NCBI RefSeq assembly: GCF_963518785.1
Contig: NZ_CAUQKJ010000004.1
Coordinates: 1 to 64,000 of the forward strand
Origin: an uncultured Campylobacter sp.
Lineage (GTDB): Bacteria > Campylobacterota > Campylobacteria > Campylobacterales > Campylobacteraceae
Direction: 5' to 3'
Length of the DNA: 64,000 bases
How positions within the stretch are numbered: position 1 is the stretch's first letter; the number at the start of each line of letters is the position of its first letter. The position numbers and the translations under genes were made by a program. Of this stretch, positions 36,385 to 45,127 are shown one piece after another. The notes under the pieces were generated by a model. That model made no database searches and was not told the origin of the DNA. It saw nothing but the letters and a program-made list of their open reading frames with translations.

Positions 36385-37203
36385 CTAGTTCTTGCGAGTA
36401 TTCGCATCAGGGGTGAAAAGCGGCTTGTTTAGCAGCTTGAAATCGCCTACAAACTTCTGCCCCTTCTCGCTGGTGATCCATTTGATGAAGCGCTGCGCGT
36501 TTTCATAGTCGGCTTTTGGGCAGTGCTTCGGATTGACCGCGATTACTGAGTAAAAATTCTTCAGATCGTTATCGCCTTCGTTGATGATAACCATATCGGG
36601 ATTGCCCTTTTTATTATCCTCGTATTTGATGTAGGTGCCGCGATCGGTGAAGGTCACGCCCTTTTGCTCGGCGGCTGCGTTGATCGTAGCGATCATACCT
36701 TGACCGGTTTGGTTATACCATGCCTCGTTTTCAGGCACGGCGCCATCGACCTTTTTCCAAATACCTTTCTCTTTGTTATCGGTACCCGATTTGTCGCCGC
36801 GAGAGAAAAATTTAATCTTCTCCGCCTTGATTAGCTCAAACGAACCTTTAAGATCTTTGCCTTTAAATTTAGGCGCGATCGATTTATCGGCGATGAGGAT
36901 AAAGTCATTATACATAACGGGCGTGCGATCAACGCCGAAGCCTTTTTCTACAAATTCTTTCTCGACCTTCGGCGAATGCACGAAAAGTATGTCCGCATCG
37001 CAGTTCTCGCCAAGCTTTAGGGCAGCACCCGTGCCTACCGCCGTCCATTTGACATCGACGCCGGTTTCCGCTTTATACGCAGGATAGATAGCGTCTAGCA
37101 AGCCCGTATTATCGGTGCTCGTTGTAGTTGCCATCACCAAATCGTTATCGGCGGCAAAAAGGCTCGCACTAAGAGCGAGCGAAACAAAAAATATTTTTTT
37201 CAT
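36385..37203 (-). CDS. tupA: Tungstate ABC transporter substrate-binding protein
   Basis: TupA captures tungstate in the periplasm for the TupBC importer. I start it at 37203 (272 residues), where AAAGGAG precedes an ATG and a clean signal peptide (MKKIFFVSLALSASLFA) follows; an in-frame extension to 37260 would cross the palindrome. The oxyanion-binding TTTSTDNTGLLDAIYPAY, GTGAALKLGENCDADILFVHSP and SRGDKSGTDNKEKGIWK are the TupA signature, including TTTS. It is transcribed away from tupBC. Tungstate serves W-dependent enzymes, plausibly the formate dehydrogenase encoded 8 kb away. Confidence 0.96.
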   Translation of the reverse strand: MKKIFFVSLALSASLFAADNDLVMATTTSTDNTGLLDAIYPAYKAETGVDVKWTAVGTGAALKLGENCDADILFVHSPKVEKEFVEKGFGVDRTPVMYNDFILIADKSIAPKFKGKDLKGSFELIKAEKIKFFSRGDKSGTDNKEKGIWKKVDGAVPENEAWYNQTGQGMIATINAAAEQKGVTFTDRGTYIKYEDNKKGNPDMVIINEGDNDLKNFYSVIAVNPKHCPKADYENAQRFIKWITSEKGQKFVGDFKLLNKPLFTPDANTRKN

Positions 37204-37220
37204 GTTATCTCCTTTAAAAA

Positions 37221-37239
37221 ATATGCTATTATAGCATAT
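37221..37239. promoter_or_regulatory. 19-bp palindromic operator between tupA and tupB
   Basis: ATATGCTAT-T-ATAGCATAT is a perfect inverted repeat with 9-bp arms around a single base, centred in the 70-bp gap between the divergent tup genes. On the minus strand its centre contains TATAAT, a -10 for tupA about 25 bp upstream of the ATG, so a bound regulator would block that promoter. A ModE-like regulator is encoded at 43270-44061 and is the obvious candidate; this link is inferred. Confidence 0.7.
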
Positions 37240-37273
37240 AAATTTGTCAGAATAGAACATTTAGGACACAATC

Positions 37274-37966
37274 TTGGACTTTATTTTAGAAGGAATTTTA
37301 AGTGCATTCGGGCTGCTTTTTAGCGGCGATGCGGAGACCTTTTCGGCGATTAAAGCGACGCTTTATACTTCAAGTATCTCGATACTTTTTGCGATTATAA
37401 CCGGCTTTCCGATAGGATTTATCCTCGGATTTTACGAATTTCGCGCTCGCAGAACGCTTAGGCTTTTAAGCGACGTAGCGCTTGCGATGCCCACGGTGGC
37501 GATAGGACTGATCCTTTACGCTTTCATCTCCAGAAACGGCCCCCTGGGCGAGCTGGGGTTGCTTTTTACGCTCAAAGCCGTGATGCTCGGACAGTTTGTG
37601 CTGGCGCTCCCTATCATCGTCTCGCTAAGCGCCAGCGTCATCGAAAATATGGATAAGAAGCACTATCTAAACATTATGAACTACCGCCTAAGCCCGCTAA
37701 ATTTAATCCTTTGCGTGCTTTACGAGCTGCGCTACGCCCTGCTGGTCGTCATCGCCACCGCTTACGGGCGGATCGTCGCCGAGGTAGGCGTAGCGATGAT
37801 GATCGGCGGCAATATCAAATATTTCACCCGCACGATCACCACGGCGATCTCGCTTGAGACCAACAAGGGCGAGTTTGCGATGGGTATAGCGCTCGCGCTG
37901 GTGCTGATTTTAATAGCGTTTGCGGTAAATTTAGCCATCCACGCGCTAAAAAGGTTAGATCGATGA
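37274..37966 (+). CDS. tupB: Tungstate ABC transporter permease
   Basis: TupB forms the membrane channel of the tungstate importer. The 230-residue protein has about five to six spans and the ABC permease EAA-type loop (ENMDKKHYLNIMNYRLSP ... YGRIVAEVGVAMMIGGN). The start is TTG at 37274, with AGGA about 8 bases upstream; no in-frame ATG fits. It overlaps tupC by 4 bp (ATGA). Confidence 0.94.
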   Translation: MDFILEGILSAFGLLFSGDAETFSAIKATLYTSSISILFAIITGFPIGFILGFYEFRARRTLRLLSDVALAMPTVAIGLILYAFISRNGPLGELGLLFTLKAVMLGQFVLALPIIVSLSASVIENMDKKHYLNIMNYRLSPLNLILCVLYELRYALLVVIATAYGRIVAEVGVAMMIGGNIKYFTRTITTAISLETNKGEFAMGIALALVLILIAFAVNLAIHALKRLDR

Positions 37967-39192
37967 ATGCAGATAAGCTAAAGCGTCCGAGCAAAGATTT
38001 CACGGACAAAAACCGGGCGGAGCGGGAGCGCGAAAATTTTATGAGCGAAAATTCCACAGACGTAAATTCTGCAGGCGAGAATTCTACGAGTAAAAATTCT
38101 CCGACCGAGAATTCCATTATCGCAAATTCTGCGGGTGAAAATTCTACGAATGAAAATTTCGTGAATGAGAATTCTGCGACCGAGAATTCCGCGAGTGAGA
38201 ATTCCGCCGCCGCGCGATCTGTACCCAATAGTGAGCTGATCTCGGTTCGGGATCTAGTGCTGCGCTACGGACGGAGCGAAATTTTAAATATCCCCAGCCT
38301 CGATCTAAATACGAGCGGCATCACGGCGCTTTTGGGTTCCAACGGCAGTGGAAAATCCACGCTGCTGCGGATTTTGTCCTTTTTGCAGCATCCAAGCAGC
38401 GGCAGCGTGGAACTTTGGGGGCAGCGTGCGCCATCTTTGCAGACGCTGCGGCAGACCTGCTTGCTGCTGCCCGAGCCCGTGCTTTTAAAACGCAGCGTGG
38501 AGCAAAATTTTAAATTTGCGCTCAAAAGTCGCGGCGCGCTTGCGGAATTTGACGAGCGGATTGATGAGGCGCTCGGCCTAACGGGGCTTGATAGAAGTTT
38601 TTTATCAAAGAAGCATTTCGAGCTTAGCTCGGGGCAAACGCAGCGCATCGCCTTTGCGCTCGCTCTGGCGCAGCGCGCGAAGCTCTATCTGCTCGACGAG
38701 CCGACCAACAGCCTCGATCTTGCCGCCTCCAAGCTCTTTGCGCGCGCGATTTTATTTATGCGAAGCCGCTACGGCTGCGGCTTTATCATCGCCAGCCACG
38801 ATGAGAAATGGCTCAGCGCGATCGCGCAAAGAAGCGTATTTCTGCATCGCGGCAAGATATGCGAGTTTGAATACAAAAATATCTTTGACGTGCAAAACGG
38901 GATTTTAAAATTTTCGGATGAAATTTCGCTGCGCCTTGAAGGGGGACTCGCACGCGCCCGCAAAATCGCGATAAATCCGAGTAAAATTTTATTATCCCAA
39001 AGCCCATTTGAACGCTGCTTTGCGGGGATTTTGCACTCGGTTTCGCTTCAGTACGGCTCCTCTCTACTCATCAAGATCAAGGTGGGCGACGTGCTACTAA
39101 AATGCGTCACGGCGCAGGATGAGAGGCGCTGGAGCGCGGGCGAGAGGGTTTATTTCGGATTTGAAAGCGGCGCGTTTTTAGGGCTGGAGTAA
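37963..39192 (+). CDS. tupC: Tungstate ABC transporter ATP-binding protein with N-terminal repeat extension
   Basis: TupC is the ATPase of the tungstate importer. From about residue 88 it is a normal ABC domain: GSNGSGKST (Walker A), LSSGQTQRIAFALALAQ (signature), LYLLDEPTNSLD (Walker B) and a switch His in IIASHDEKW; the C-terminal about 60 residues form an extra beta domain. The first about 85 residues are an Asn-Ser/Asn-Glu string encoded by 12 RAATTY cores at exact 15-bp steps. The ATGA overlap with tupB and an AAGG site support starting at 37963, so the string is probably translated; ATG 38041 is an alternative. The extension has no counterpart in ordinary TupC. Confidence 0.9.
   Translation: MNADKLKRPSKDFTDKNRAERERENFMSENSTDVNSAGENSTSKNSPTENSIIANSAGENSTNENFVNENSATENSASENSAAARSVPNSELISVRDLVLRYGRSEILNIPSLDLNTSGITALLGSNGSGKSTLLRILSFLQHPSSGSVELWGQRAPSLQTLRQTCLLLPEPVLLKRSVEQNFKFALKSRGALAEFDERIDEALGLTGLDRSFLSKKHFELSSGQTQRIAFALALAQRAKLYLLDEPTNSLDLAASKLFARAILFMRSRYGCGFIIASHDEKWLSAIAQRSVFLHRGKICEFEYKNIFDVQNGILKFSDEISLRLEGGLARARKIAINPSKILLSQSPFERCFAGILHSVSLQYGSSLLIKIKVGDVLLKCVTAQDERRWSAGERVYFGFESGAFLGLE
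38034..38204 (+). repeat. In-frame 15-bp RAATTY array inside tupC
   Basis: RAATTY cores begin at 38034, 38049, 38064, 38079, 38094, 38109, 38124, 38139, 38154, 38169, 38184 and 38199, a strict 15-bp period. Each unit is five codons, reading x-(E/K/A/V)-N-(S/F)-x. Bases outside the core vary between units, so recent exact duplication alone does not explain the array; the core and the period are what is conserved. Confidence 0.9.
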
Positions 39193-39730
39193 TTCTGCGC
39201 GAAGTGCGGATAAGCTTAATTTTGCTTTAGAATTTTATTCGCGCGGCGCTAATAAATTTCATTTCTGCCTCAAATTTTTACTGCGAACCATCTAGCGCGG
39301 CGTACCCGGCGAAACAGAGCGTAAAAATTAGTGCCTTTAAATTTTGAAATTTACGGGTATGGCTTTACCTAGCGACGCGGCGTGAAATTTTAAAATTCCA
39401 TTGCTAAGAAATTTTAAAGCTTAGCCGCGAATACAGCTAACGGGATTTTGAAATTCCACAATTTCTAGGCGCGGAATTTCAAATTCTAAATTTTAACTCC
39501 GCGGAATTTGTCCGTAAATTTACGAGCGAAATTATATGCTCCTCCGCAGAGCGTGTCGTTTATTTCGCCTGCAGTGCAAAGGCGGAAAGATAGCAAGAAT
39601 TCCGCGGCGCAAAACCAGCGTAAAATTCCAAAGAAACGGCGCAGAATTCCGATAAATTTTAAAAACGGTGTGGAATTTTACGAAATTTCACTAGAGCTCA
39701 AAAAAGCGGCAAAGCCCTAACCCACGCCGC
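39193..39730. repeat. RAATTY-rich gap between tupC and the aminotransferase
   Basis: About 540 bp without a supported gene, dense in RAATTY words (AAATTT, GAATTT, AAATTC, GAATTC). A 70-codon frame at 39508-39720 only translates repeat sequence (SKNSAAQNQRK). The two flanking genes converge here, yet no intrinsic terminator is obvious. Confidence 0.6.
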
Positions 39731-41056
39731 TTAAATCTTCCCGCCGAACATCTCATACATCGCCTTTTCCTCGCCCCAAAGCTCGCGGTGCTTTTTGATA
39801 CAGGATTTTATCGCACCAACTAGATATAGCACGTCTTGCTCGGTGTGCGTGTAGTGCAGGCTCACGCGCACGAAGCCGGGCTTGCTCTCAGGCATGCGAC
39901 CCTCCTTGATACCCAGCAGATCGTGAGCGTACGGCCCCGCGCACATCACGCCCGCGCGCGTCTGGATACCGAAGTCGTTGCTAAGGCTCGCGGCGAAATC
40001 ATACGCCGAGACGCCGCGCACGTTAAAAGAAATTATCGGCAGCCGCGGCGCGCCCTTTGGAGCGTAATTTATGATCTCGTCAATGCCTGCTAGCTCGCTC
40101 TCAAAAAGACGTGCGAGCTCGTCCTCGGCGCTTTTTATTTGCTCGAAGCCCACCTCGTTTCGCAGCGCGTAGGCTAAATTTGCCCGCATAAGCCCGATAA
40201 TAGGCGGCGTACCGCCCTCCTCTAGCTGCTCGGGGTTTTTCAAAAACACGTGCCCTTCGCGGCTGGCGTAGGCGACCGTCCCGCCCGCGGCAAATGTCGG
40301 CACATCGCTGTTAAGTAGCTGCTTTTTGATCGCCAAAAGCCCGCAACTTGCGACTCCGCCGAGTAACTTATGCGGCGAGAGGAAAATCGCATCGAAATGA
40401 TCGCAGTCTAAATTTGCGTGCGAGCTCAGCGCTGCGCAGTCAAAGGCTACGATGCCGCCCGCGGCTCTGATTAGCTCGCTGATCTTTTTGTAGTCGCTAA
40501 CGACGCCCGTGACATTTGAGGCGGCGCTAAACGAGCCGATGATGCGGCGTCCGGCATTTAGCTTTAATATGTGCTCGAGTGCTAGCAGATCGATCTCGCC
40601 GGACTCGCTAAGCGGCACGCGCATGTAGTCGCAAAGCCCCTCGCGAAAGCTAAGCTCGTTTGAATGGTGCTCGTATGGCGAAACGAGCACGAGCGGAAGC
40701 TGCGCGGCGCGTAAATTTGCCTCGCCGATCGCGCTTCTGGTCGCAGGCGGCAGGTAGATGCCTAGCAACTCCTGAAATTTCTTGATCGCAGCCGTCGCGC
40801 CCTGTCCGCAAGCAATGAGACAAAACCGCTCGTCAAGCCCAAATAGCTTTTTTAGGCTCTCTCGCGCTCCCTCGTAGCGCCGCTGCGTGATGATGGCGCT
40901 TGAGCTACTGTCGGAGTGTGTGTTGGCGTAGGTTTTTAAAATTTCGCCTATCTCGCGCTCTATGGGCTCATAAGCAAGCCCCGAAGCCGCGAAATCAAAA
41001 TAATGCACGCCCTGTTTTAGGATGATATTTTTTCGAATTTCGTCTAAGCTTAGCAT
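39731..41056 (-). CDS. Class V aminotransferase / cysteine desulfurase-like PLP enzyme
   Basis: A 441-residue PLP-dependent enzyme of the NifS/CsdA fold. Visible are YFDFAASGLAYEP at the N-terminus, TNTHSD-like YANTHSDSSSSAI, the cofactor region GSFSAASNVTGVVSDYKKI and AFDCAALSSH, and the PLP lysine in FLSPHKLLGGVASCG. A mobile Cys loop (AGVMCAGPYAHD) near residue 375 suits a cysteine desulfurase or selenocysteine lyase, but the exact substrate is uncertain. An aminotransferase V gene of this kind follows the cca region in C. jejuni (Cj0791c); here it stands alone. Confidence 0.85.
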   Translation of the reverse strand: MLSLDEIRKNIILKQGVHYFDFAASGLAYEPIEREIGEILKTYANTHSDSSSSAIITQRRYEGARESLKKLFGLDERFCLIACGQGATAAIKKFQELLGIYLPPATRSAIGEANLRAAQLPLVLVSPYEHHSNELSFREGLCDYMRVPLSESGEIDLLALEHILKLNAGRRIIGSFSAASNVTGVVSDYKKISELIRAAGGIVAFDCAALSSHANLDCDHFDAIFLSPHKLLGGVASCGLLAIKKQLLNSDVPTFAAGGTVAYASREGHVFLKNPEQLEEGGTPPIIGLMRANLAYALRNEVGFEQIKSAEDELARLFESELAGIDEIINYAPKGAPRLPIISFNVRGVSAYDFAASLSNDFGIQTRAGVMCAGPYAHDLLGIKEGRMPESKPGFVRVSLHYTHTEQDVLYLVGAIKSCIKKHRELWGEEKAMYEMFGGKI

Positions 41057-41212
41057 TTGCGGCCTTTAAAATTTAAGTGATTAATTATAGTAAAATTTGG
41101 ATTAATTTAAACCTTTACGACCTGGCAGGAAGGAATTTTAATGAGAATTTAGAAAAGCTTTGCCCACTATATCACTTAAGTTCTTATGCTATATAGTTTT
41201 ACTCCTTCAAAT

Positions 41213-42670
41213 TTATTGATTACTATCTAGTTTTTTAGCTGCTTCTTGTCTTAGAATTTCGGCATAATCTTTTATATCAATTTTCTCACCGTTATGTAGA
41301 ATTTCCACTTTCGCTTTCTCTAACATTTCCTCAAAATTTAAATATTTAAAAAATGTCTCAATATCGAATGCCTCAGTACTATTTTTATCTTTAAGGCTGC
41401 TTTTTTGCAAAATCTCTTCATCGCTCAGCCCATTGCCGCAAAGAGCTTTATATCTATCTATTTTCATATTATAGAAATTTAATATTTTGATGTCCGGTTC
41501 TAGCTTAGTACATTTTTTATCATTTGGCATATAGCCGAAAAATTTTATAAAATCTTTTTCTTTCCAGTATCTATCGGTTCCTTTTTCTTTTTCTTCGTTA
41601 TTTTTAATTTCCCATCTCCCACGAAGAGCCCATTCATATGATTCTAAGATCTTTTCTCCATAGCAGTAATCGTTCATATGGTTTATGTAAGACTCTTTCT
41701 TTTTTATAGATCCAGCTAAACTATCCAAACAATTTCTATAAGCCGTAACAATATCATCTTGACTCGGTAGACCATCTATATTATATTTTATTAATAATTT
41801 TAATTTATCTTTATACATCATATCCCGCGGAAGAAAAGTATAAATAGATTTTTTAAATATTTCCTTTTGTTTAAACGAAACGCCGTTCTCACTTAAATAA
41901 TACAAAGGACCTTCATATGCTTTCGGTTTCATACCTCTTTGTAGCATCATATCGGCAATTTCTAACAAATTACTATATATTGCATAGTTTAATGGATAAA
42001 CAGGATCTTTTGAGTGATCATGATTGATTAGGCACTCAGTACGTAATTTTATATCTATATTGTTGCCAACTATGATTTCGGTGTCGTCAGAATATCTAGG
42101 GCAAACTATATAGCCCTGCACCATTTTGACTTCTTCAAATTTAACGCCGTTGTCTAAAAGCAATCTTACCGATTTGGTAGCATTATTTTCTATCGCATAA
42201 GCCATAGCGGATAGCTTGTATTCGTCTTTTTTATGTATATCCGCTCCCAATTTTATAAGCTTTTGAGCGGTATTCGCATCGTCCCAAAAGCTAGAATACA
42301 TTACGGGTGTTACCCCTCCGTGCATAATATGGTCGACGGATAGATTATTATCTTTCATAAATTTTAAAATTTCATCAGTTTGCTTGCTTTTTAAAAGTCT
42401 TTTTAGCTCTACGTCTATAGGGAGTTCTTTAAATACGTTTTTCGGGTTTGAATTATAATCTATATCCCAGTAGCGAAATGCGAAGCTATCGACCTCTTCT
42501 TGGGTTACGTATTTGCTAAGGCCCGGTACTTTGGAAACATTAGTATCTGAAGTAACGGTGAAATGGGTTTGTTTGCGCTCCGTAAGACCTGATCTTTCGG
42601 CTAGCAGATACAGCGCACATACGACTACCGCGCAGATAGCATAAATAAACCTAAGTTTGAAGCTTTTCAA
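41213..42670 (-). CDS. Membrane-anchored ankyrin-repeat protein
   Basis: A 485-residue protein with an N-terminal membrane anchor (about 8-25, FIYAICAVVVCALYLLAE) and ankyrin-type repeats at about 115-180 (GGVTPVMYSSFWDDANTAQKLI, LGADIHKKDEYKLSAMAYAIENN, ATKSVRLLLDNGVKFEEV), with a further degenerate unit near 225-255. The rest is charged and of unknown fold. Codon use is more AT-rich than in its neighbours, suggesting later acquisition. Function unknown; ankyrin repeats indicate protein binding, probably in the periplasm. Confidence 0.7.
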   Translation of the reverse strand: MKSFKLRFIYAICAVVVCALYLLAERSGLTERKQTHFTVTSDTNVSKVPGLSKYVTQEEVDSFAFRYWDIDYNSNPKNVFKELPIDVELKRLLKSKQTDEILKFMKDNNLSVDHIMHGGVTPVMYSSFWDDANTAQKLIKLGADIHKKDEYKLSAMAYAIENNATKSVRLLLDNGVKFEEVKMVQGYIVCPRYSDDTEIIVGNNIDIKLRTECLINHDHSKDPVYPLNYAIYSNLLEIADMMLQRGMKPKAYEGPLYYLSENGVSFKQKEIFKKSIYTFLPRDMMYKDKLKLLIKYNIDGLPSQDDIVTAYRNCLDSLAGSIKKKESYINHMNDYCYGEKILESYEWALRGRWEIKNNEEKEKGTDRYWKEKDFIKFFGYMPNDKKCTKLEPDIKILNFYNMKIDRYKALCGNGLSDEEILQKSSLKDKNSTEAFDIETFFKYLNFEEMLEKAKVEILHNGEKIDIKDYAEILRQEAAKKLDSNQ

Positions 42671-43062
42671 AATTTCCCCTTAGAATTTTGCTCGCGACTA
42701 TACCCAATGAGTACTTAATAAAATATAAATACTATATAGGCACGATAAGCAAAACTGACCGAAAAATGCCGTTGGCAGGGTTTAAATAATGAAATCTTTC
42801 GAGTAAATTCGGCTAACGAATGTCGTCATAGACCTTATTTGCGTAGCTACATCCTCTATTTACACCTACGCTAGGCTCTATATCCGAAGCTCGTTCGCCG
42901 TAAATTTTACCGCAACATCTTTGCGCAAGCTCTTCTTGAAAGCACAAAACCCGAAAATCATTATCGTGTTAATGAGCGGTAAGTCGCTGCCATATCACCA
43001 AAAGCGTTGTTTTACGGATCTGTTCGCAAGCTACTCGCGCGGTCATAAAGCGCGCTTTGCGC
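42671..43062. other. Gene-free gap before the ankyrin gene
   Basis: About 390 bp. I see no gene, terminator or RNA. The sequence is mixed, with short words recalling coding DNA but no frame with a ribosome site. Confidence 0.4.
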
Positions 43063-43251
43063 CTATTTGCCGATAAAATTTTTCTGCAGCCACTCCATCG
43101 CTTTTTCTTCACTTTCAAATCTGCCGCTTTTGGCAACTTGAAACTGCCCCTCGTAGAAGCGAATTCTGATACCGTCCTGGACGCTATCTACCTTGATGCG
43201 CGTGATCCTGTCTTTGTTTAGATAGGTTCGGTCGTTTAGTTTTACAAACAT
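43063..43251 (-). CDS. Small conserved-looking protein downstream of the ModE-like gene
   Basis: A 62-residue protein (FVKLNDRTYLNKDRITRIKVD, then a short beta-rich middle and a helical end EEKAMEWLQKNF). It is 18 bp after the ModE-like gene and has a GGAG-type ribosome site, so it should belong to the fdhD-modE unit. The family is not recognised; its size and strand pattern could suit a small regulatory or cofactor-binding protein. Confidence 0.65.
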   Translation of the reverse strand: MFVKLNDRTYLNKDRITRIKVDSVQDGIRIRFYEGQFQVAKSGRFESEEKAMEWLQKNFIGK

Positions 43252-43269
43252 CGTTCTCTCCTTTAAAAT

Positions 43270-44061
43270 TTAATGGTTTTTATCTGCCGCTTTACTTGCG
43301 TCTTTCTCGCCCTCTTTTTTCAAAAAAAGCTCCTTAAAGCGCTCGTTTGCGTAGTGTTCTATATCGCTTTGCAGCTGCTTATACGCGGCGATCAGCTCAT
43401 AGGCGCGCGCATTTAGCGTCGTGCCTGCGGCATTGCCGCCGCCTTGCTTGGTGCTAAAGAGCTCCTCTTGCAGATTTTTTTGTAAAATTTGCAGATGGCT
43501 CCAGCATTTTTTGTAGTTCATCCCCAAAACCTCGGCGGCTTTAGAGATGGAGCCCGTTTGGGCGATCACGTCTAGCACTTCAGTTTTGCCCTTGCCGAAA
43601 ATGAGCTCGCCCTGCGCATTTTCGATCCAAGTTTTTGTTTTTACTCTTATTCTTTTGCCTTTCTTCTCCTTAAAGCAGCCCAGCTGACAATATTTCACGT
43701 CTATGCCGTGCTCCTTAAGCGTAGAGCGCACCGTATCGAACCCCACACCGCCGCTAGCTACGGCGCGGGCGTCACGGCAAAAAATCCGTCTTTTCTCATC
43801 CAAAAGCGGATCTAGCTTTTGCAGCGCCTTTATGCTGCCTCCGCTACATTGTAGCTTACCGAACTGTCCGAGTTCGCAGCGATCTATCCGTATCCCTTCG
43901 CGCGCCGCGAGATCTCCTACGACGCTTGCATCTACGCCTAATTTAGCAGCGATCTTAAACGCCGCGCCGCAATCGAGCTTGCCGCTTGGATTTAATAAAT
44001 TTAAAATCAGCCTTTTGATCTCGCTTGCTTTTTTATCGTCTATCTTGATATCTATCTCCAT
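43270..44061 (-). CDS. ModE-like molybdate/tungstate regulator with duplicated N-terminal motif
   Basis: The C-terminal half (about 140-250) is the ModE/LysR-type winged helix: FGKGKTEVLDVIAQTGSISKAAEVLGMNYKKCW, then GGGNAAGTTLNARAYELIAAY. In C. jejuni a ModE homologue sits beside fdhD, as here. The N-terminal half has two similar units (IAAKLGVDASVVGDL ... GIRIDRCELGQFGKL and VASGGVGFDTVRSTL ... GIDVKYCQLGCFKEK), each with a Cys in a C-x-LG-x-F context. It replaces the usual molbindin domain. The cysteines could bind a metal or sense redox state. It is 9 bp after fdhD. Confidence 0.8.
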   Translation of the reverse strand: MEIDIKIDDKKASEIKRLILNLLNPSGKLDCGAAFKIAAKLGVDASVVGDLAAREGIRIDRCELGQFGKLQCSGGSIKALQKLDPLLDEKRRIFCRDARAVASGGVGFDTVRSTLKEHGIDVKYCQLGCFKEKKGKRIRVKTKTWIENAQGELIFGKGKTEVLDVIAQTGSISKAAEVLGMNYKKCWSHLQILQKNLQEELFSTKQGGGNAAGTTLNARAYELIAAYKQLQSDIEHYANERFKELFLKKEGEKDASKAADKNH

Positions 44062-44070
44062 GCCGCCCTC

Positions 44071-44853
44071 TTAACTCAAAATTCTCTCTTCGCCGCTATA
44101 AACGTTTAAATTTTCGCCGCGCGCGAAGCCGCAAAGGGTAAGATCAAATTTACGCGCTATCACGACGCCCAGACTCGTAGGAGCCGTACGCGAAACAAGC
44201 GCGCTAACGCCGCTCATCACGGCTTTGGCGACCATTTCGGAGCTTAGCCTGCCGCTTACCAAAAGAAGCGAGCCCTGCGTATCGTGCCCCGCCAAGACCG
44301 CCTTGCCGACCGATTTATCGATGGTATTGTGCTGGGCGATATCCTCGCCGATAAAATACTCGCCGCTCGCGGTAAAGAGCTTTGCGGTGTGCACACAGCC
44401 CGTCATCTCGTAAAGCTCGCACTGCGTGTAAAACTCGCTCATCAAATTTAAAATTTCATTCTTATGAAATTTAGCGTCCGAGCGGACTTTGCGCGCCGCC
44501 ATCGCTGCAGGATCGATATTTGCGGTAGAGCTGCGTCCGCAGCCGCTGATGATGACCTTTTCGGCATCGAAGCTATTTAGCCGCTTTTCGTTTATCTCGC
44601 CGCAGACATTCACGCTAAGCCCGTCCGGCGCGAGCTCTATACTCTTTATGCGGCTTGGATCCGAGATCAAATTTTCGCTCAGCAAATATCCTACCGCGAG
44701 CGCCTTTAAATCGCTCGGAGTCGCCATCAACGCGCCGAAACGCTTGCCGTTTAGTAAAATTTCAAGCTTGATCTCGCGAACCAAGATATCGCTTACGATC
44801 CTTCTTTCATCCCCTTTAAATTTAACTATCTCCGCCCTATAAATCGGCTCCAT
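44071..44853 (-). CDS. fdhD: Formate dehydrogenase accessory sulfurtransferase FdhD
   Basis: FdhD carries sulfur from a cysteine desulfurase to the Mo/W-bis-MGD cofactor and is needed for active formate dehydrogenase. The 260-residue protein has the family blocks LMATPSDLKALAVGYLLSE, ISGCGRSS, TGCVHTAKLF, GEDIAQHNTIDKSVGKA, LLVSGRLSSEMV and RTAPTSLGV. The sulfur-carrying loop shows one cysteine (SGCGRSS), not the CxxC pair of E. coli. It is the first gene of an fdhD-modE-small gene unit and lies 275 bp after the formate dehydrogenase gene. Confidence 0.95.
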   Translation of the reverse strand: MEPIYRAEIVKFKGDERRIVSDILVREIKLEILLNGKRFGALMATPSDLKALAVGYLLSENLISDPSRIKSIELAPDGLSVNVCGEINEKRLNSFDAEKVIISGCGRSSTANIDPAAMAARKVRSDAKFHKNEILNLMSEFYTQCELYEMTGCVHTAKLFTASGEYFIGEDIAQHNTIDKSVGKAVLAGHDTQGSLLLVSGRLSSEMVAKAVMSGVSALVSRTAPTSLGVVIARKFDLTLCGFARGENLNVYSGEERILS

Positions 44854-45127
44854 AGACCTTCCTTATTTTAATTTCGCCCGTATCGTAGTGAAATTTTGCT
44901 TAAATAGCCTTAATTCGCCGAAGTAAAGCCGAAGCGGCGTGCGTAAATTTAAAGCGCTCGCAGTTTTGTATTTAAAAAATCGCGTGGAAAATTCCACGAG
45001 CCGCTCGCACCGTGAGCACAAGCGGCCATGAAGCGCCCGCAAAGATAAAATTTCATCAAATTTTGCCGCTGCCAGCAGCCGCGATTAAATTTCATCTTTG
45101 CAAAGTGGGCGGAGTTTACCGCCCAAA
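44854..45127. other. Gap between the formate dehydrogenase and fdhD
   Basis: About 275 bp, no supported gene. No hairpin terminator is clear. fdhB and fdhC, which separate fdhA from fdhD in C. jejuni, are absent from this spot. Confidence 0.45.

Noticed and set aside
39508..39720. 70-codon frame before the aminotransferase gene
   Set aside because: It translates RAATTY-rich DNA (KNSAAQNQRK) and has no clear start signal.
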